Assembly: GCF_036347135.1 (NCBI RefSeq)
Contig: NZ_CP108938.1
Span: forward strand, 4,340,001-4,404,000
From: Streptomyces sp. NBC_00775
GTDB taxonomy: Bacteria > Actinomycetota > Actinomycetes > Streptomycetales > Streptomycetaceae
Direction of reading: 5' to 3'
Length of the DNA: 64,000 bases
The notes beneath the pieces were generated by a model. That model saw nothing but the letters and a program-made list of their open reading frames with translations. It made no database searches and was not told the DNA's origin. Position 1 is the first letter of the stretch. The number at the start of each line of letters is the position of its first letter. Below, in pieces: positions 14,440 to 23,162 of the stretch. The position numbers and the translations under genes are program-made.

Positions 14440-16191
14440 ATGAGTGGCACGCGTAAGAGTTCGCACAGTGGGGAGGACCTGCTGCCCTGGATCGTGCCGG
14501 GGGCAGCGTTCCTCATCGGCACCCTGTTCTTCGGGGCGTGGCTGGGCGGAACCGTCGGCGCGGCGGTGAGCGGTGCGGGATGGGACCCGCCGCCGTTCGG
14601 ACTGTCGACCCTGTCGACGCTGGTCAAGGAGGGGCCGAGCGCGGTGTGGCCCACGGCGTCGGCGGAGGCGGTCGAGGCCGGCATGGCAGGCGTGTTCGGC
14701 ACGGTCGTCGCCCTCATCGTCGTACTGATCGCCCTCGTACGGCGCCGCATCGCCAGGCCCACCGGCCTCGCGGGCCGCAAGGAACTGGCCGGCCTCCTCC
14801 CCAAGGGCGCCGCGCAGCGGGCCCGCCAACTCAGGCCGTCGCTCGCCAAGCTGGGCAAGGTCACCGCGGACGACACCGGGAACCTGCTCGGCAACCTGGA
14901 GCCGAACGGCCCGGAGCTGCGGTCCAGTTACGAGGACGTCGAGCTGGACCTCATGGCGCCCCGCGCGGGCAAGTCCACCAGCATCGCCGTACCGCGCGTA
15001 CTGCGGGCACGGGGCAGCGTGCTGCTGACGTCGAACAAGGCGGACGTGTACGCCGTGACGCGCGCGGAGCGCGAACGCGTGGGGCTGGTGTGGACGTTCG
15101 ACCCCCAGGGCATCGCCCACACGCCCCGCGCCCTGTGGTGGGACATGCTCGCCGACGCCGCCACGATCGAGGGCGCCCGCCGCCTGGCGGGCCACTTCGT
15201 CGGCGCGGTGAACGACGACGCGTCGAAGCGCGACTTCTGGATCTCGGCCGCGCAGAACACCCTCACGGCGCTCTTCCACGCGGCGTACCGCGGCAAGCAG
15301 CAGATCGGCGAGGTGCTCGCATGGCTGGCCGACCCGGCCGACCGCACCCCCGTCGACCTGCTGCGGGACGCCGGAATGGCGGCCCTCGCGGACCAGCTCC
15401 AGGGCACCATGCAGGGCGCCGTGGAGACCCGCGACGGAATCTACGAGACGGCCCGCCAGTGCGTGGCCTGTCTGCTCGACCCCGCCATCGCGGCCTGGGT
15501 GACCCCGGACCCCGACCTGCCGCAGTTCTTCCCTGAGCGGCACGTCCTGTCCACCGACACGCTGTACCTCCTCTCCAAGGACGGCGGCGGCTCGGCGGCC
15601 GGTGTCATCGCGGCGGCCGCCGACTCCGTACTGCGTGCGGGAGTCGTCGCCGCCGAGCGGATGGGCGGGCGGCTCGATCCGCCGATGACGGCGGTGCTCG
15701 ACGAGGCGGCCAACGTCTGCCGGATCTCCGATCTCCCGGATCTGTACTCGCACTTCGGCTCGCGCGGCATCAACATCGTGACCCTGCTGCAGAGTTACCG
15801 GCAGGGCGCGCGGGTGTGGGGCGAGGCCGGTATGGACGCCCTGTGGGGAGCCGCCACCATCAAGCTGCTCGGCGCGGGCCTGGACGACGCGGACTTCGTG
15901 GAGAAGATCTCCCGGCTGGTCGGCGAGCACGACGTGTCGACGGTGAGCTGGTCCAAGAGCAAGGACGGGCGGTCCCGTTCGACCTCGTACCGCCTGGAGC
16001 GCATCCTGCCCGCCGACCGCATCCGCGCCCTGCCCAAGGGCACCGCGCTGCTCCTCGCCACCGGCATCAAGCCCGCGCTGGTCAGACTGCGCCCCTGGTA
16101 CGCCGAACCCGGCGCCGACCGGATCGCGACCGCGGCGCAGACCGAGGTCAAGGCCATCACCGCCCGCGCTGTCGAAGGGATCACCCGATGA
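14440..16191 (+). CDS. VirD4/TraG-like coupling ATPase
   Basis: The 583-residue protein starts at ATG 14440 after GGGGGAA. Two membrane helices (about residues 14-38 and 82-101) precede the ATPase domain. P-loop APRAGKST lies at about 173-180 and Walker B MTAVLDEAANV at about 416-426, followed by the SRGINIVTLLQSYRQGARVWG block (about 440-460) usual in TraG/VirD4 proteins. VirD4 proteins recognise substrates and hand them to the type IV secretion channel. The P-loop reads APRAGKST, slightly off the usual GPTGSGKT. It overlaps the DUF4913 gene by 4 bp. Confidence 0.92.
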   Translation: MSGTRKSSHSGEDLLPWIVPGAAFLIGTLFFGAWLGGTVGAAVSGAGWDPPPFGLSTLSTLVKEGPSAVWPTASAEAVEAGMAGVFGTVVALIVVLIALVRRRIARPTGLAGRKELAGLLPKGAAQRARQLRPSLAKLGKVTADDTGNLLGNLEPNGPELRSSYEDVELDLMAPRAGKSTSIAVPRVLRARGSVLLTSNKADVYAVTRAERERVGLVWTFDPQGIAHTPRALWWDMLADAATIEGARRLAGHFVGAVNDDASKRDFWISAAQNTLTALFHAAYRGKQQIGEVLAWLADPADRTPVDLLRDAGMAALADQLQGTMQGAVETRDGIYETARQCVACLLDPAIAAWVTPDPDLPQFFPERHVLSTDTLYLLSKDGGGSAAGVIAAAADSVLRAGVVAAERMGGRLDPPMTAVLDEAANVCRISDLPDLYSHFGSRGINIVTLLQSYRQGARVWGEAGMDALWGAATIKLLGAGLDDADFVEKISRLVGEHDVSTVSWSKSKDGRSRSTSYRLERILPADRIRALPKGTALLLATGIKPALVRLRPWYAEPGADRIATAAQTEVKAITARAVEGITR

Positions 16192-16613
16192 CCACCGCCA
16201 CCGAGCCCGCGCCCGATCAGGTCCAGCAGGAGGCGCCCGCCGCCCCGCCGTTCATCCTCTACCTCGACGGCCAGGAGTACGCCGAGGAGATGAGCGGCCT
16301 GGCCGTCTGGGTGTCCGACCTGCTCCTGCCCGTCTACGGCCGTGAGGTCACCTCCCAGCAGCCGTGGTGTCCGCGCTGGTGGGAACACCTGGAGGCGGTC
16401 GCCCGGCTGCACGGCCTGTGGCTGGCCTGGCAGGAGCTCACGGACCCGGCGGCGGGCGCGTCCGGCCCCGCCGTCTGGCATCGCGACCACGTCGGGCCCG
16501 TGCTCGCGGAACTCCGTTCGCCCAGCGGGCCGTTCGCGGGCTGCAAGGCGGGCAGCCACCGGGCGAAGGCGGCGCCGACGGCCGAACCGTACGACACCGG
16601 GCGCGCCGTCTAG
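16188..16613 (+). CDS. DUF4913-like protein
   Basis: The 141-residue protein begins at ATG 16188, overlapping the VirD4-like stop (ATGA) with GAAGGGA upstream. Its core (about residues 60-115: WCPRWWEHLEAVARLHGLW, WQELTDPAAGASGPAVWHRDH) matches the DUF4913 pattern. DUF4913 proteins are small, Trp-rich and typically encoded beside VirD4/TraG-like genes of actinobacterial conjugative elements. Function unknown; the coupling suggests an adaptor of the coupling protein. The next 149 bp hold a C-rich stretch and no gene. Confidence 0.82.
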   Translation: MTTATEPAPDQVQQEAPAAPPFILYLDGQEYAEEMSGLAVWVSDLLLPVYGREVTSQQPWCPRWWEHLEAVARLHGLWLAWQELTDPAAGASGPAVWHRDHVGPVLAELRSPSGPFAGCKAGSHRAKAAPTAEPYDTGRAV

Positions 16614-16762
16614 GCCTACGGCGAGTCCCCTTCCGCGAGGCCACACTCCGGTGACTGCCGGCTGTCCCGCGCCTCTCTCCGCCCCTCTGCCCGTCCATAT
16701 CCGTAACCCCTCCACCCCTCCGCCCCTCCGCCCCTCCAACCAACAAGGAGGAACCACCTCTC

Positions 16763-17080
16763 ATGACCGACATCCCCCGCGTCGCCCCCACCGGCGACCC
16801 GACCACCACCCCCTCCCTCCGCGCCTACTTAGGGCTCTACGCCACCGGACTGGTCGCGCGCGAGCAGATGATCGCCACCGTGGCTTCCTGGCCCTTCGAG
16901 GCCGAGGAGGAGGTGGACGAGGGGCACACCGAGCCGAGCCACCAGGACAACACGATGCTGGTGGTGGCCTCGGCCCGCCTGCTCGGACAGCTGACGCGCG
17001 AGGACCTGGAGGAGATCCAGCGTCGCATCGACCGGGCGGACCGGACGGGCCGGACCGGTCGGAAGGGGTGGCGGTCATGA
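16763..17080 (+). CDS. Small acidic protein, candidate antitoxin of the Zeta-like kinase
   Basis: The 105-residue protein follows CAAGGAGG. After a Pro/Thr-rich start, the body is helical and acidic: SLRAYLGLYATGLVAREQMI (about 18-37), then WPFEAEEEVDE and EDLEEIQRRIDRADRTG near the end. It overlaps the Zeta-like kinase gene by 4 bp (ATGA), the place and size of an epsilon-type antitoxin, though no sequence similarity to epsilon is claimed. Leucine 23 is encoded by TTA (16829-16831), so its translation should depend on the bldA tRNA. Confidence 0.7.
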   Translation: MTDIPRVAPTGDPTTTPSLRAYLGLYATGLVAREQMIATVASWPFEAEEEVDEGHTEPSHQDNTMLVVASARLLGQLTREDLEEIQRRIDRADRTGRTGRKGWRS

Positions 17081-18222
17081 CACCCGACAACGGCCCGGAG
17101 ACCGGACTCGCACCCGAATACCGCACTCTGTACCGGGAGTTGCAGGGCCGCATTTCCTTCGGCGGCGATCTGGGACCCAGTGACCGGGACACCTTCGGGC
17201 AGTTCCGGGATGGAGTGCTCTGGACCCCTGAGCGCGAACGCATGCACGCCGCGATCCTCGACGACTTCAAGTCCCGCTGCGAGGGGCTGCCCCGCGACGG
17301 CCACGCGGCCCTGTTCACCGCGGGCGCGCCCGGCGCGGGCAAGGGCGGCGCACTGCGCGGGCTGGCCGAATGGCAGGGCCAGGACAGCGAGTTGGGGCGC
17401 GCGCTGGCCGAGGTGCACGGTGTCGACGTACGCGATTACGTGGTCCTCGATCCCGATGAGCTCAAGGTGGCCATCTTCGAGCACGGGGGTGCTCCTCAGC
17501 TGGACCCGCAGGTCCGCGAGTTGCCGGACGGCCGACAGGTCTCACCGGCCGAGATGGCCTCGCTCACCCACCGGGAATCGGCGTACCTCCTGGGCGTCGT
17601 CGAGCAGTGGGCCAGGTCCGAGGGCCACAACCTCCTCTACGACACCCTGCTGCGTGACGGGGACCGGACCGGGAAGCTCCTCGAAGACCTGCGCCAGGAC
17701 GGCTACGACAAGCGTGTCCTGATGTCGGTCGAGGTGCCTGTCGAGCAGTGCCTGGCCCAGAACGCGAACCGCTGGCAGCAAGGACGCGCCGAGTTCGACG
17801 CGGGCCGCGACTGGTACGGCGGGCGCATGGCTCCCGAAGGCATGATCAAGGGCATCTACGAGCAGAGCGGTTCGGGGCGCGGCTTCTCCATCGGGCGGGA
17901 GAACGCGGAGAAACTGGTGGAGAGCAGACTCGCGACGGGGCTGATCACGTCCGAGCGGGGGAACTTCGGCGTACCGACGGCGACGGGTGCGCCCACCACC
18001 GGTCAGGGGCCGGCGGTCCGCACGGGCGGCCCCGTCGAGGCGTCACCGGCCTTCCAGCAGAACGACGCCACCATCCGTACGGCCGCCGCGAGCAGGATCC
18101 GCTCCGGCTCGGGCACGGCCGCCGTCCCGGGCACCGCCACCAACAACGCCGCACCCGCGACGGTACCGCGCGTTCCCCGGCCCGCTCAGGCACAGGGCGG
18201 GGGCGGCGGACCCGCGAGGTGA
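17077..18222 (+). CDS. Zeta-toxin-like kinase with Pro/Gly-rich tail
   Basis: The 381-residue protein shows a Zeta/phosphotransferase core at about 50-290. The P-loop is GAPGAGKG (about 83-90), followed by VVLDPDELK, FEHGGAPQ, THRESAYL and NLLYDTLLRDGD, which match the UDP-N-acetylglucosamine kinase fold of Zeta toxins. The base after GK gives Gly where most Zeta proteins have Ser/Thr, so activity may be altered. The last 90 residues are low-complexity Ala/Thr/Pro ending in QAQGGGGGPAR. A similar tail ends the protein at 19504-22182, which suggests a shared sorting signal. It is the last gene of the locus and is coupled to its candidate antitoxin. Confidence 0.85.
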   Translation: MTPDNGPETGLAPEYRTLYRELQGRISFGGDLGPSDRDTFGQFRDGVLWTPERERMHAAILDDFKSRCEGLPRDGHAALFTAGAPGAGKGGALRGLAEWQGQDSELGRALAEVHGVDVRDYVVLDPDELKVAIFEHGGAPQLDPQVRELPDGRQVSPAEMASLTHRESAYLLGVVEQWARSEGHNLLYDTLLRDGDRTGKLLEDLRQDGYDKRVLMSVEVPVEQCLAQNANRWQQGRAEFDAGRDWYGGRMAPEGMIKGIYEQSGSGRGFSIGRENAEKLVESRLATGLITSERGNFGVPTATGAPTTGQGPAVRTGGPVEASPAFQQNDATIRTAAASRIRSGSGTAAVPGTATNNAAPATVPRVPRPAQAQGGGGGPAR

Positions 18223-18330
18223 GCGGTCGGCCGGTCGGCCCGATCGGCGTCATGGGCGTCATGGGCGTCATCGTGGCCGAGTGCAGCGCCCGTACAGGAA
18301 ATTCGAGAAGTGAGCGGAGGCAGGACCGAC

Positions 18331-18882
18331 ATGCGGTGGACCGTCCACGGCGAGCACACACTCCAGGACACGCCATGGGTGCGGCTGCGCTCACTGGACG
18401 TCGAACGGCCCGACGGCACCCGCGGCGACTACCACGTCGTACGCCTGCGGGACCTCGCCGTGACGGCGGCCGTCGACGACCGCCGGCGGGTCCTGATGAT
18501 GTGGCGGCACCGCTTCGTCACGGACACCTGGGCCTGGGAGCTGCCCATGGGGCTGGTCGAGGACGGCGAGCAGCCCGTCGAGGCCGCCGCACGGGAACTG
18601 GAGGAGGAGACGGGATGGCGTCCGGAATCGATGCGGGAGCTGATGTACGCGCAGCCGGCGAACGGGATCACCGATTCCCAGCACTTCGTGTTCCGCGCGG
18701 ACGGGGCGACGCGGATCGGCGAGCCCACCGAGCGCAACGAGTCCGACCGGCTGGAGTGGATCCCGCTGGCCGCGATTCCCGGGATGATCGCCCGCCGCGA
18801 GATCGTGAGCGGCGCGACGCTGGTCGGGGTCATGGCCTTGCTGCTGGAGCAGGGCGCGTGGGCGACGCTGCTGGGTGCCTGA
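18331..18882 (+). CDS. Nudix hydrolase
   Basis: ATG 18331 is chosen over GTG 18310 because CGGAGG lies 10 bp before it. The 183-residue product has a complete Nudix box at residues 74-96: G74, E80, R88, E89, E92, E93 and G95 in the required spacing. Nudix enzymes hydrolyse nucleoside diphosphate derivatives such as ADP-ribose; the overall length and the AANGI-type region (PANGITDSQHFVFRA) resemble ADP-ribose pyrophosphatase-like members. Substrate cannot be told from sequence. It is convergent with the next gene. Confidence 0.9.
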   Translation: MRWTVHGEHTLQDTPWVRLRSLDVERPDGTRGDYHVVRLRDLAVTAAVDDRRRVLMMWRHRFVTDTWAWELPMGLVEDGEQPVEAAARELEEETGWRPESMRELMYAQPANGITDSQHFVFRADGATRIGEPTERNESDRLEWIPLAAIPGMIARREIVSGATLVGVMALLLEQGAWATLLGA

Positions 18883-18904
18883 GCAGTGGCCTCGCGAGCG
18901 CCGC

Positions 18905-19459
18905 TCAGCCCTGCGGCGGGCTGAACCGGTCGATGTCCGCGAGGATCTTCCGCTTCAGCTCCAGCGCCGCGTCGATCTCCTTGCGCGTGAACCGCGTCGG
19001 GTCCTTGGCGTACATCTCGCGCCCGCGCGCGGAGGTGAACCGCTCCTCGGGGATGCGGTCGGCGCCTTCCGGAAGGAACTTGGCGACCTCTTCGAACGCG
19101 GCGATCGCGTACGCGGTGGCCGGACGGATCTCGCGGTGCTCGGCGAGCGGTGTGTTCAGCAGCCGCAGCCCCGACTCGGTCGACACCCGGTCGCCGATCC
19201 ACAGGAACTCGCCCGGGTCGATGATCCGCGAGGGCTCCGGGCCGCCGAACACCGGGGGCGCGGGCGGCTGTTCGCCGGCGAGCGCGAACTCGAACGAGCG
19301 CGTACGACCGCACTGCGGGCACACGCCCTCGTACACGGTGACCAGGACCCCGTCCCGGTCCTCCAGGCGGTGCTGCCGATCGAACTCCTCCGCGCCGCAC
19401 ACACAGGCGTGGAGGTCCATGTAGAGGTGCGCTTCTTGCAGGGAACGAGCGATCAACAT
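18905..19459 (-). CDS. Hypothetical protein with putative zinc ribbon
   Basis: The 184-residue protein starts at ATG 19459 with AGGA upstream. Two pairs of Cys, CVCG (about 19-22) and CPQCGR (about 47-52), form a likely zinc ribbon. The rest is mostly helical, with a charged C-terminal part (FTSARGREMYAKDPTRFTRKEIDAAL, about 137-162). It is divergent from the large orphan protein, whose start is 44 bp away, so the two may share a control region. I do not recognise a family; a chaperone or immunity role for the divergent gene product is only a possibility. Confidence 0.75.
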   Translation of the reverse strand: MLIARSLQEAHLYMDLHACVCGAEEFDRQHRLEDRDGVLVTVYEGVCPQCGRTRSFEFALAGEQPPAPPVFGGPEPSRIIDPGEFLWIGDRVSTESGLRLLNTPLAEHREIRPATAYAIAAFEEVAKFLPEGADRIPEERFTSARGREMYAKDPTRFTRKEIDAALELKRKILADIDRFSPPQG

Positions 19460-19503
19460 GTCATGATCCTACGGGAATCAGGACGCTGGACGGGGGAACG
19501 TCA

Positions 19504-22182
19504 GTGAACGTGAGCACCGACGAAAGACGGCTGCTCGCCGAGGCCGAGGCGGCGCTGCCCGTCGTGCTACGGGACCTGTACGCCGACCGGCTGCGCGGCG
19601 GAAACCTCGTCGAGGAGGACGGGCGGCGCTTCTTCGCGCTGAGCGACACCGCGGGCAAGCGGCTGGAGCTGCGCCTGGACACGGCCCCGCTGCCCGAGGG
19701 GAGCCTGTCGCGGACCTTCACCAACACCACGTACGACCGCTATGTGACGCAGCTCTCCGACCGGCTGCCGCCCGAGCGGCTCGGCCAGGTGCTGAGCCGC
19801 GAGGTCGGCGAACTGCTCGCCGTACGCGACCGGGCCGCCGTGAACGGAACGGCGCCGCGGGAGAACCTGCTGGCGGGCGGCGCCACGCTGCCCGCGCGTC
19901 CGCGGCTGTCCGAGGAGGACCTGGGCCGGGTCGGCGAGTTCAACTACCTGGCGACGCGCATGAACGACGCGTCGGCCGGCGCCCCCGAGCGCCGGGAGGC
20001 CCACGACCGGTTCTCCGCACTGATCGACGACTCGGGTCTGCGGCCCGTCTCCCCGGCCCACGACACCGCCGCGCACTCCGTCGAGCAGTACGCGGCGAAC
20101 GTACGGCTGGACATCGCACGCCCCCATCTGCGGGAGCCGGCGCGTGACGCGATGGCCGAACTCGCCGTGCCCATCGAACGGTTGGGGGTCGAGGACGCCC
20201 GGGCACTGAGCGAAGCGCGTGCGCAGGCGCAGGCACGGGACACGCAGGTGTCCGCGCTGGGCGCGAGCCCGTCGTTCCCCATGCCCGGTCTGCGCGCCGA
20301 CGGGACGCCGATCCCCCGCGAGGAGCTGGCGCGGGCCGCCGCCGAGGTGGCCGAGCAGCGCACCGCGCTCAGCGGCCGGACGCTGGACGCGCTGCGCGCG
20401 GAGCAGGCCACCCTGCCCGAGGGCCGGTATCCGCAGCGCCAGATCATGATCGGCGGCGGTGCCGCGCTCGCCGGGCGCGATCCCAACGTCCTGCTGGTGG
20501 ACGCGCGGGGGCGGTGGCACGTGGACCCCATCGAGGCGATCGTGCAGTCCGCCGACCAGGTGCGGCATCTGCGGCAGAGCGGCATGGGCGACCCGTACCA
20601 GTTCGCCGACCCCCAGCAGCGGGTGCCGTTGCCGGCGTTGCAGCTCTGGGAGGACACCGCGGCGGCCCGCGGCCCTCTCGTGGACGGGCGCGCCGGGCTC
20701 GGTATCGGCGCGGAGGGCCGGCTGATCGCCGAGATCACCCCGGCCGACGGCTCGTCCCCGGTCAAGGTCGAGGTGCAGGGGTCCCCGCTCGTCGCCACCG
20801 GTATCCCGCCCGAGATCATCCCCGGGGCCAACCGCCAGGTGCCGACCGTGCCGGAGGCCACCGGCGTCCTCGCGGAGCACCTCACCGCGGTGGGTACGCC
20901 GGAGACGCTGCGGGCGCGCGACCAGTTGCTCTCGCTGCCCGCGGGCGAGGGCCGCGCCGCGGCGTCGCTCGACGCGCTCGCCGACCCCCGGGTCGCCGAC
21001 GCCCTCCGTTCCGCCGGCGACCCGCGGGTGGCCGGGGCCGCCGAGACCCTCCGGGCGACCGCGGCCTGGGAACGGGCCGTCGCCGCCGCGCCGGGCCGGG
21101 TGCTGATGGGCGACGAGGTCGGCGACGGTGACTACAACCCGCGGGCGGCGAACGAGTGGGTGATCGCCGGGGTCGGTGGCGCGGCCATCGCCAACGCGGA
21201 GATCATCCTCCAGGCCAACCCGGACGCGAAGGTGTCCATGGTCGGCAAGGACGCGCCGTTCGTGCTCAAGAACGACGCCCAGTACACGGCGCTGCGGCGC
21301 GCGCACGACGCCGAGTACGGCGGTGACGGGCGCCTGGTGACCTACTCCGACCGGCGCCTCGGCGAGGTCGGTACGGTGACGGCGCCCGACGGCCAGGTGC
21401 GTGTCGCGGCCCTCGACGACCAGGGCCGCTCGCTCGGCATCGAAGGGGACGCGTACGTCGCCTGCCTCGGCCGCGTCTCCCGGCTCCCGCACGCCCTCGA
21501 CTCCGTCGAGTCCTGGGCGCGCGAGTCGGGCGGCCAGGTCCGCGGCGAGCTTCTCTTCGACAAGGACCGCCAATACCTGGGCTACCGCATGGAGTTCGAG
21601 GCGGCCGGCCAGAAGCAGACGGTCGACGTGACCGGCGCGGCCTCCCGCATGCTCCCCGGCAATGTCTTCTCCCAGGACGACATGGCCCGCCTGACCGCCC
21701 TCGACCCCAAGACGGCCCCACCGGAGAGCGGCAACGTCTCGGCCGGCTTCATGGCGACCGCGCTGCAGGGCTCCCACCTGGCCAGACACCGCGCTGCGGA
21801 GGGCGGACCGGGGGGGCCGAGCACTACACCGGCCTCACCTAACCCGACGCCTACGGGGCCCGCACCGACCTCACCGAACCCGACGCCTTCGGGGCCCGCA
21901 CCGACGGGTCCGGCTTCGGCCGGTCCCACGCCGGCCGGTTCGGCTTCGGCCGCCCCCGCGACGGCCGGTCCGACGACAACCGCCCCCGCGACGGCCGCGA
22001 CGGCGACGCCCGGCTCCGGCAACCCCATCGCCAGCGCCGCCCGCCGCCAGTCCGCCCGGGGTTCGGCCACTCCCAGCGGCCCCGTCTCCGGCTCGACGCC
22101 CGGACCCGCCACGCCCGGGCAGCCCCCGCGTGCCACTCGGCCCCCGCAACCGGGCGGCGGGGGTGGCGCGCCCGGGCGGTGA
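19504..22182 (+). CDS. Large orphan protein with Rossmann-like domain and Pro/Gly-rich tail
   Basis: The predicted 892-residue product starts at GTG 19504. The N-terminal 500 residues are helical and charged without a recognised domain. At about 545-690 there is a dinucleotide-binding pattern: GDYNPRAANEWVIAGVGGAAIA, strand-helix pieces, VSMVGKDAPFVL and DAYVACLGRVSRLP, reminiscent of FAD/NAD(P)-dependent oxidoreductases. The last 130 residues consist of TP/SP/AP repeats and end PPQPGGGGGAPGR, like the tail of the Zeta-like protein. No signal peptide or membrane helix is seen. It may be a large effector or cargo of the adjacent secretion-like apparatus with a catalytic domain; this is inference. 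Confidence 0.75.
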   Translation: MNVSTDERRLLAEAEAALPVVLRDLYADRLRGGNLVEEDGRRFFALSDTAGKRLELRLDTAPLPEGSLSRTFTNTTYDRYVTQLSDRLPPERLGQVLSREVGELLAVRDRAAVNGTAPRENLLAGGATLPARPRLSEEDLGRVGEFNYLATRMNDASAGAPERREAHDRFSALIDDSGLRPVSPAHDTAAHSVEQYAANVRLDIARPHLREPARDAMAELAVPIERLGVEDARALSEARAQAQARDTQVSALGASPSFPMPGLRADGTPIPREELARAAAEVAEQRTALSGRTLDALRAEQATLPEGRYPQRQIMIGGGAALAGRDPNVLLVDARGRWHVDPIEAIVQSADQVRHLRQSGMGDPYQFADPQQRVPLPALQLWEDTAAARGPLVDGRAGLGIGAEGRLIAEITPADGSSPVKVEVQGSPLVATGIPPEIIPGANRQVPTVPEATGVLAEHLTAVGTPETLRARDQLLSLPAGEGRAAASLDALADPRVADALRSAGDPRVAGAAETLRATAAWERAVAAAPGRVLMGDEVGDGDYNPRAANEWVIAGVGGAAIANAEIILQANPDAKVSMVGKDAPFVLKNDAQYTALRRAHDAEYGGDGRLVTYSDRRLGEVGTVTAPDGQVRVAALDDQGRSLGIEGDAYVACLGRVSRLPHALDSVESWARESGGQVRGELLFDKDRQYLGYRMEFEAAGQKQTVDVTGAASRMLPGNVFSQDDMARLTALDPKTAPPESGNVSAGFMATALQGSHLARHRAAEGGPGGPSTTPASPNPTPTGPAPTSPNPTPSGPAPTGPASAGPTPAGSASAAPATAGPTTTAPATAATATPGSGNPIASAARRQSARGSATPSGPVSGSTPGPATPGQPPRATRPPQPGGGGGAPGR

Positions 22183-22274
22183 CCGGTGCGCGACGCTCCG
22201 TTAGGGTGATCAACTGCCTTGGCCCACAAGGGATCCACCGGGGATCCGCAGGGGAGAACGGGGAAACGGTGACG

Positions 22275-23162
22275 ATGGACGCGATACCCACCGGAGGGCC
22301 GTCCGACTGGGCGGCATCCGGTGCGGTGGGCCCGAACGGGGCCTACCGCAGCCAGACACTGCAATACCGGGACGTCGAGCTGAACTTCGACGAGACCGTG
22401 TCGTACTCGACACTGAAGAACCTGGCGCTCACGGCGTTCTGGTCCTCCGTCCTCGTCTTCGTCCTGCTCGGTCTGCTCCCCGCGATCCTCGCGGGTGACC
22501 CCGATGCCATGAGCCCCGGTCTGCTCTTCTCGATCGTTGTCTTCTGGGTCGTGCTCCTGGCCGTCCGCCTCAATGAGCCGGTCTCGGAGTGGAAGACGCT
22601 CCTGGAGGACAAGGCCGCCGCCTCCTCCTCCGCGTACGCGGCGATCTACGGCGCGCTGGCCCGCCGCCGCATCCCCGTCTCGGCCGTGCCGGCCCGCGTC
22701 CGCAGTGACATCACTCCGGAGGTCGTGCACAACCGGCTGGTCATCACCAGCGGCCGGTACGTCGCCTACGTGACCGTCTTCGCGTACGGGACCAGCCTGT
22801 ACGTCGGCTGGACCATGTGGCGCAGCCGTCCGGGCGCCGTGGTCATCGGCCACTTCGTGAAGGACATCGTCGGCGGGATCCTGAACCGCGCGGGGAACGT
22901 CCAGCAGATGCTGCGCACCGAGCGTCCGCGCGCCATGCGGGAGGCCGTGCACTCCGCCGCGCGCGAGGGGGTGGAGATCGCCGTTCAGGGCATCGAGGTG
23001 CCGATCGCCTCGACCTTCGGCCAGGAACCCCCGGTCCAGGCGGGCACTCCGGCCCCGCCTGCTCCTCCCGCCTACGCTCCGCCGGGTCACCTGCCGTCGG
23101 CGCCGCCGAGCCCGCCCGTGCCGCCGCAGGGTCAGAACACCGGTCACTGGAACGGGAGTTGA
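22275..23162 (+). CDS. Three-helix membrane protein
   Basis: ATG 22275 (or GTG 22269, both behind GGGGA) gives 295 residues. Two adjacent helices (LALTAFWSSVLVFVLLGLLPAIL, about 48-70, and LLFSIVVFWVVLLAVRL, about 80-97) are followed by a cytoplasmic-looking region and a third helix (YVAYVTVFAYGTSLYVGWTMW, about 160-180). The C-terminus is Pro-rich (about 255-290). No family recognised. It is directly joined to the HerA-like ATPase gene, which starts at its stop codon, so it is probably the membrane partner of that ATPase. Confidence 0.75.
   Translation: MDAIPTGGPSDWAASGAVGPNGAYRSQTLQYRDVELNFDETVSYSTLKNLALTAFWSSVLVFVLLGLLPAILAGDPDAMSPGLLFSIVVFWVVLLAVRLNEPVSEWKTLLEDKAAASSSAYAAIYGALARRRIPVSAVPARVRSDITPEVVHNRLVITSGRYVAYVTVFAYGTSLYVGWTMWRSRPGAVVIGHFVKDIVGGILNRAGNVQQMLRTERPRAMREAVHSAAREGVEIAVQGIEVPIASTFGQEPPVQAGTPAPPAPPAYAPPGHLPSAPPSPPVPPQGQNTGHWNGS

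Noticed and set aside
22817..23158. Extension of the HerA-like protein to an ATG at 22817
   Set aside because: The added sequence is Arg/Gly-rich and lies inside the membrane protein gene in another frame.
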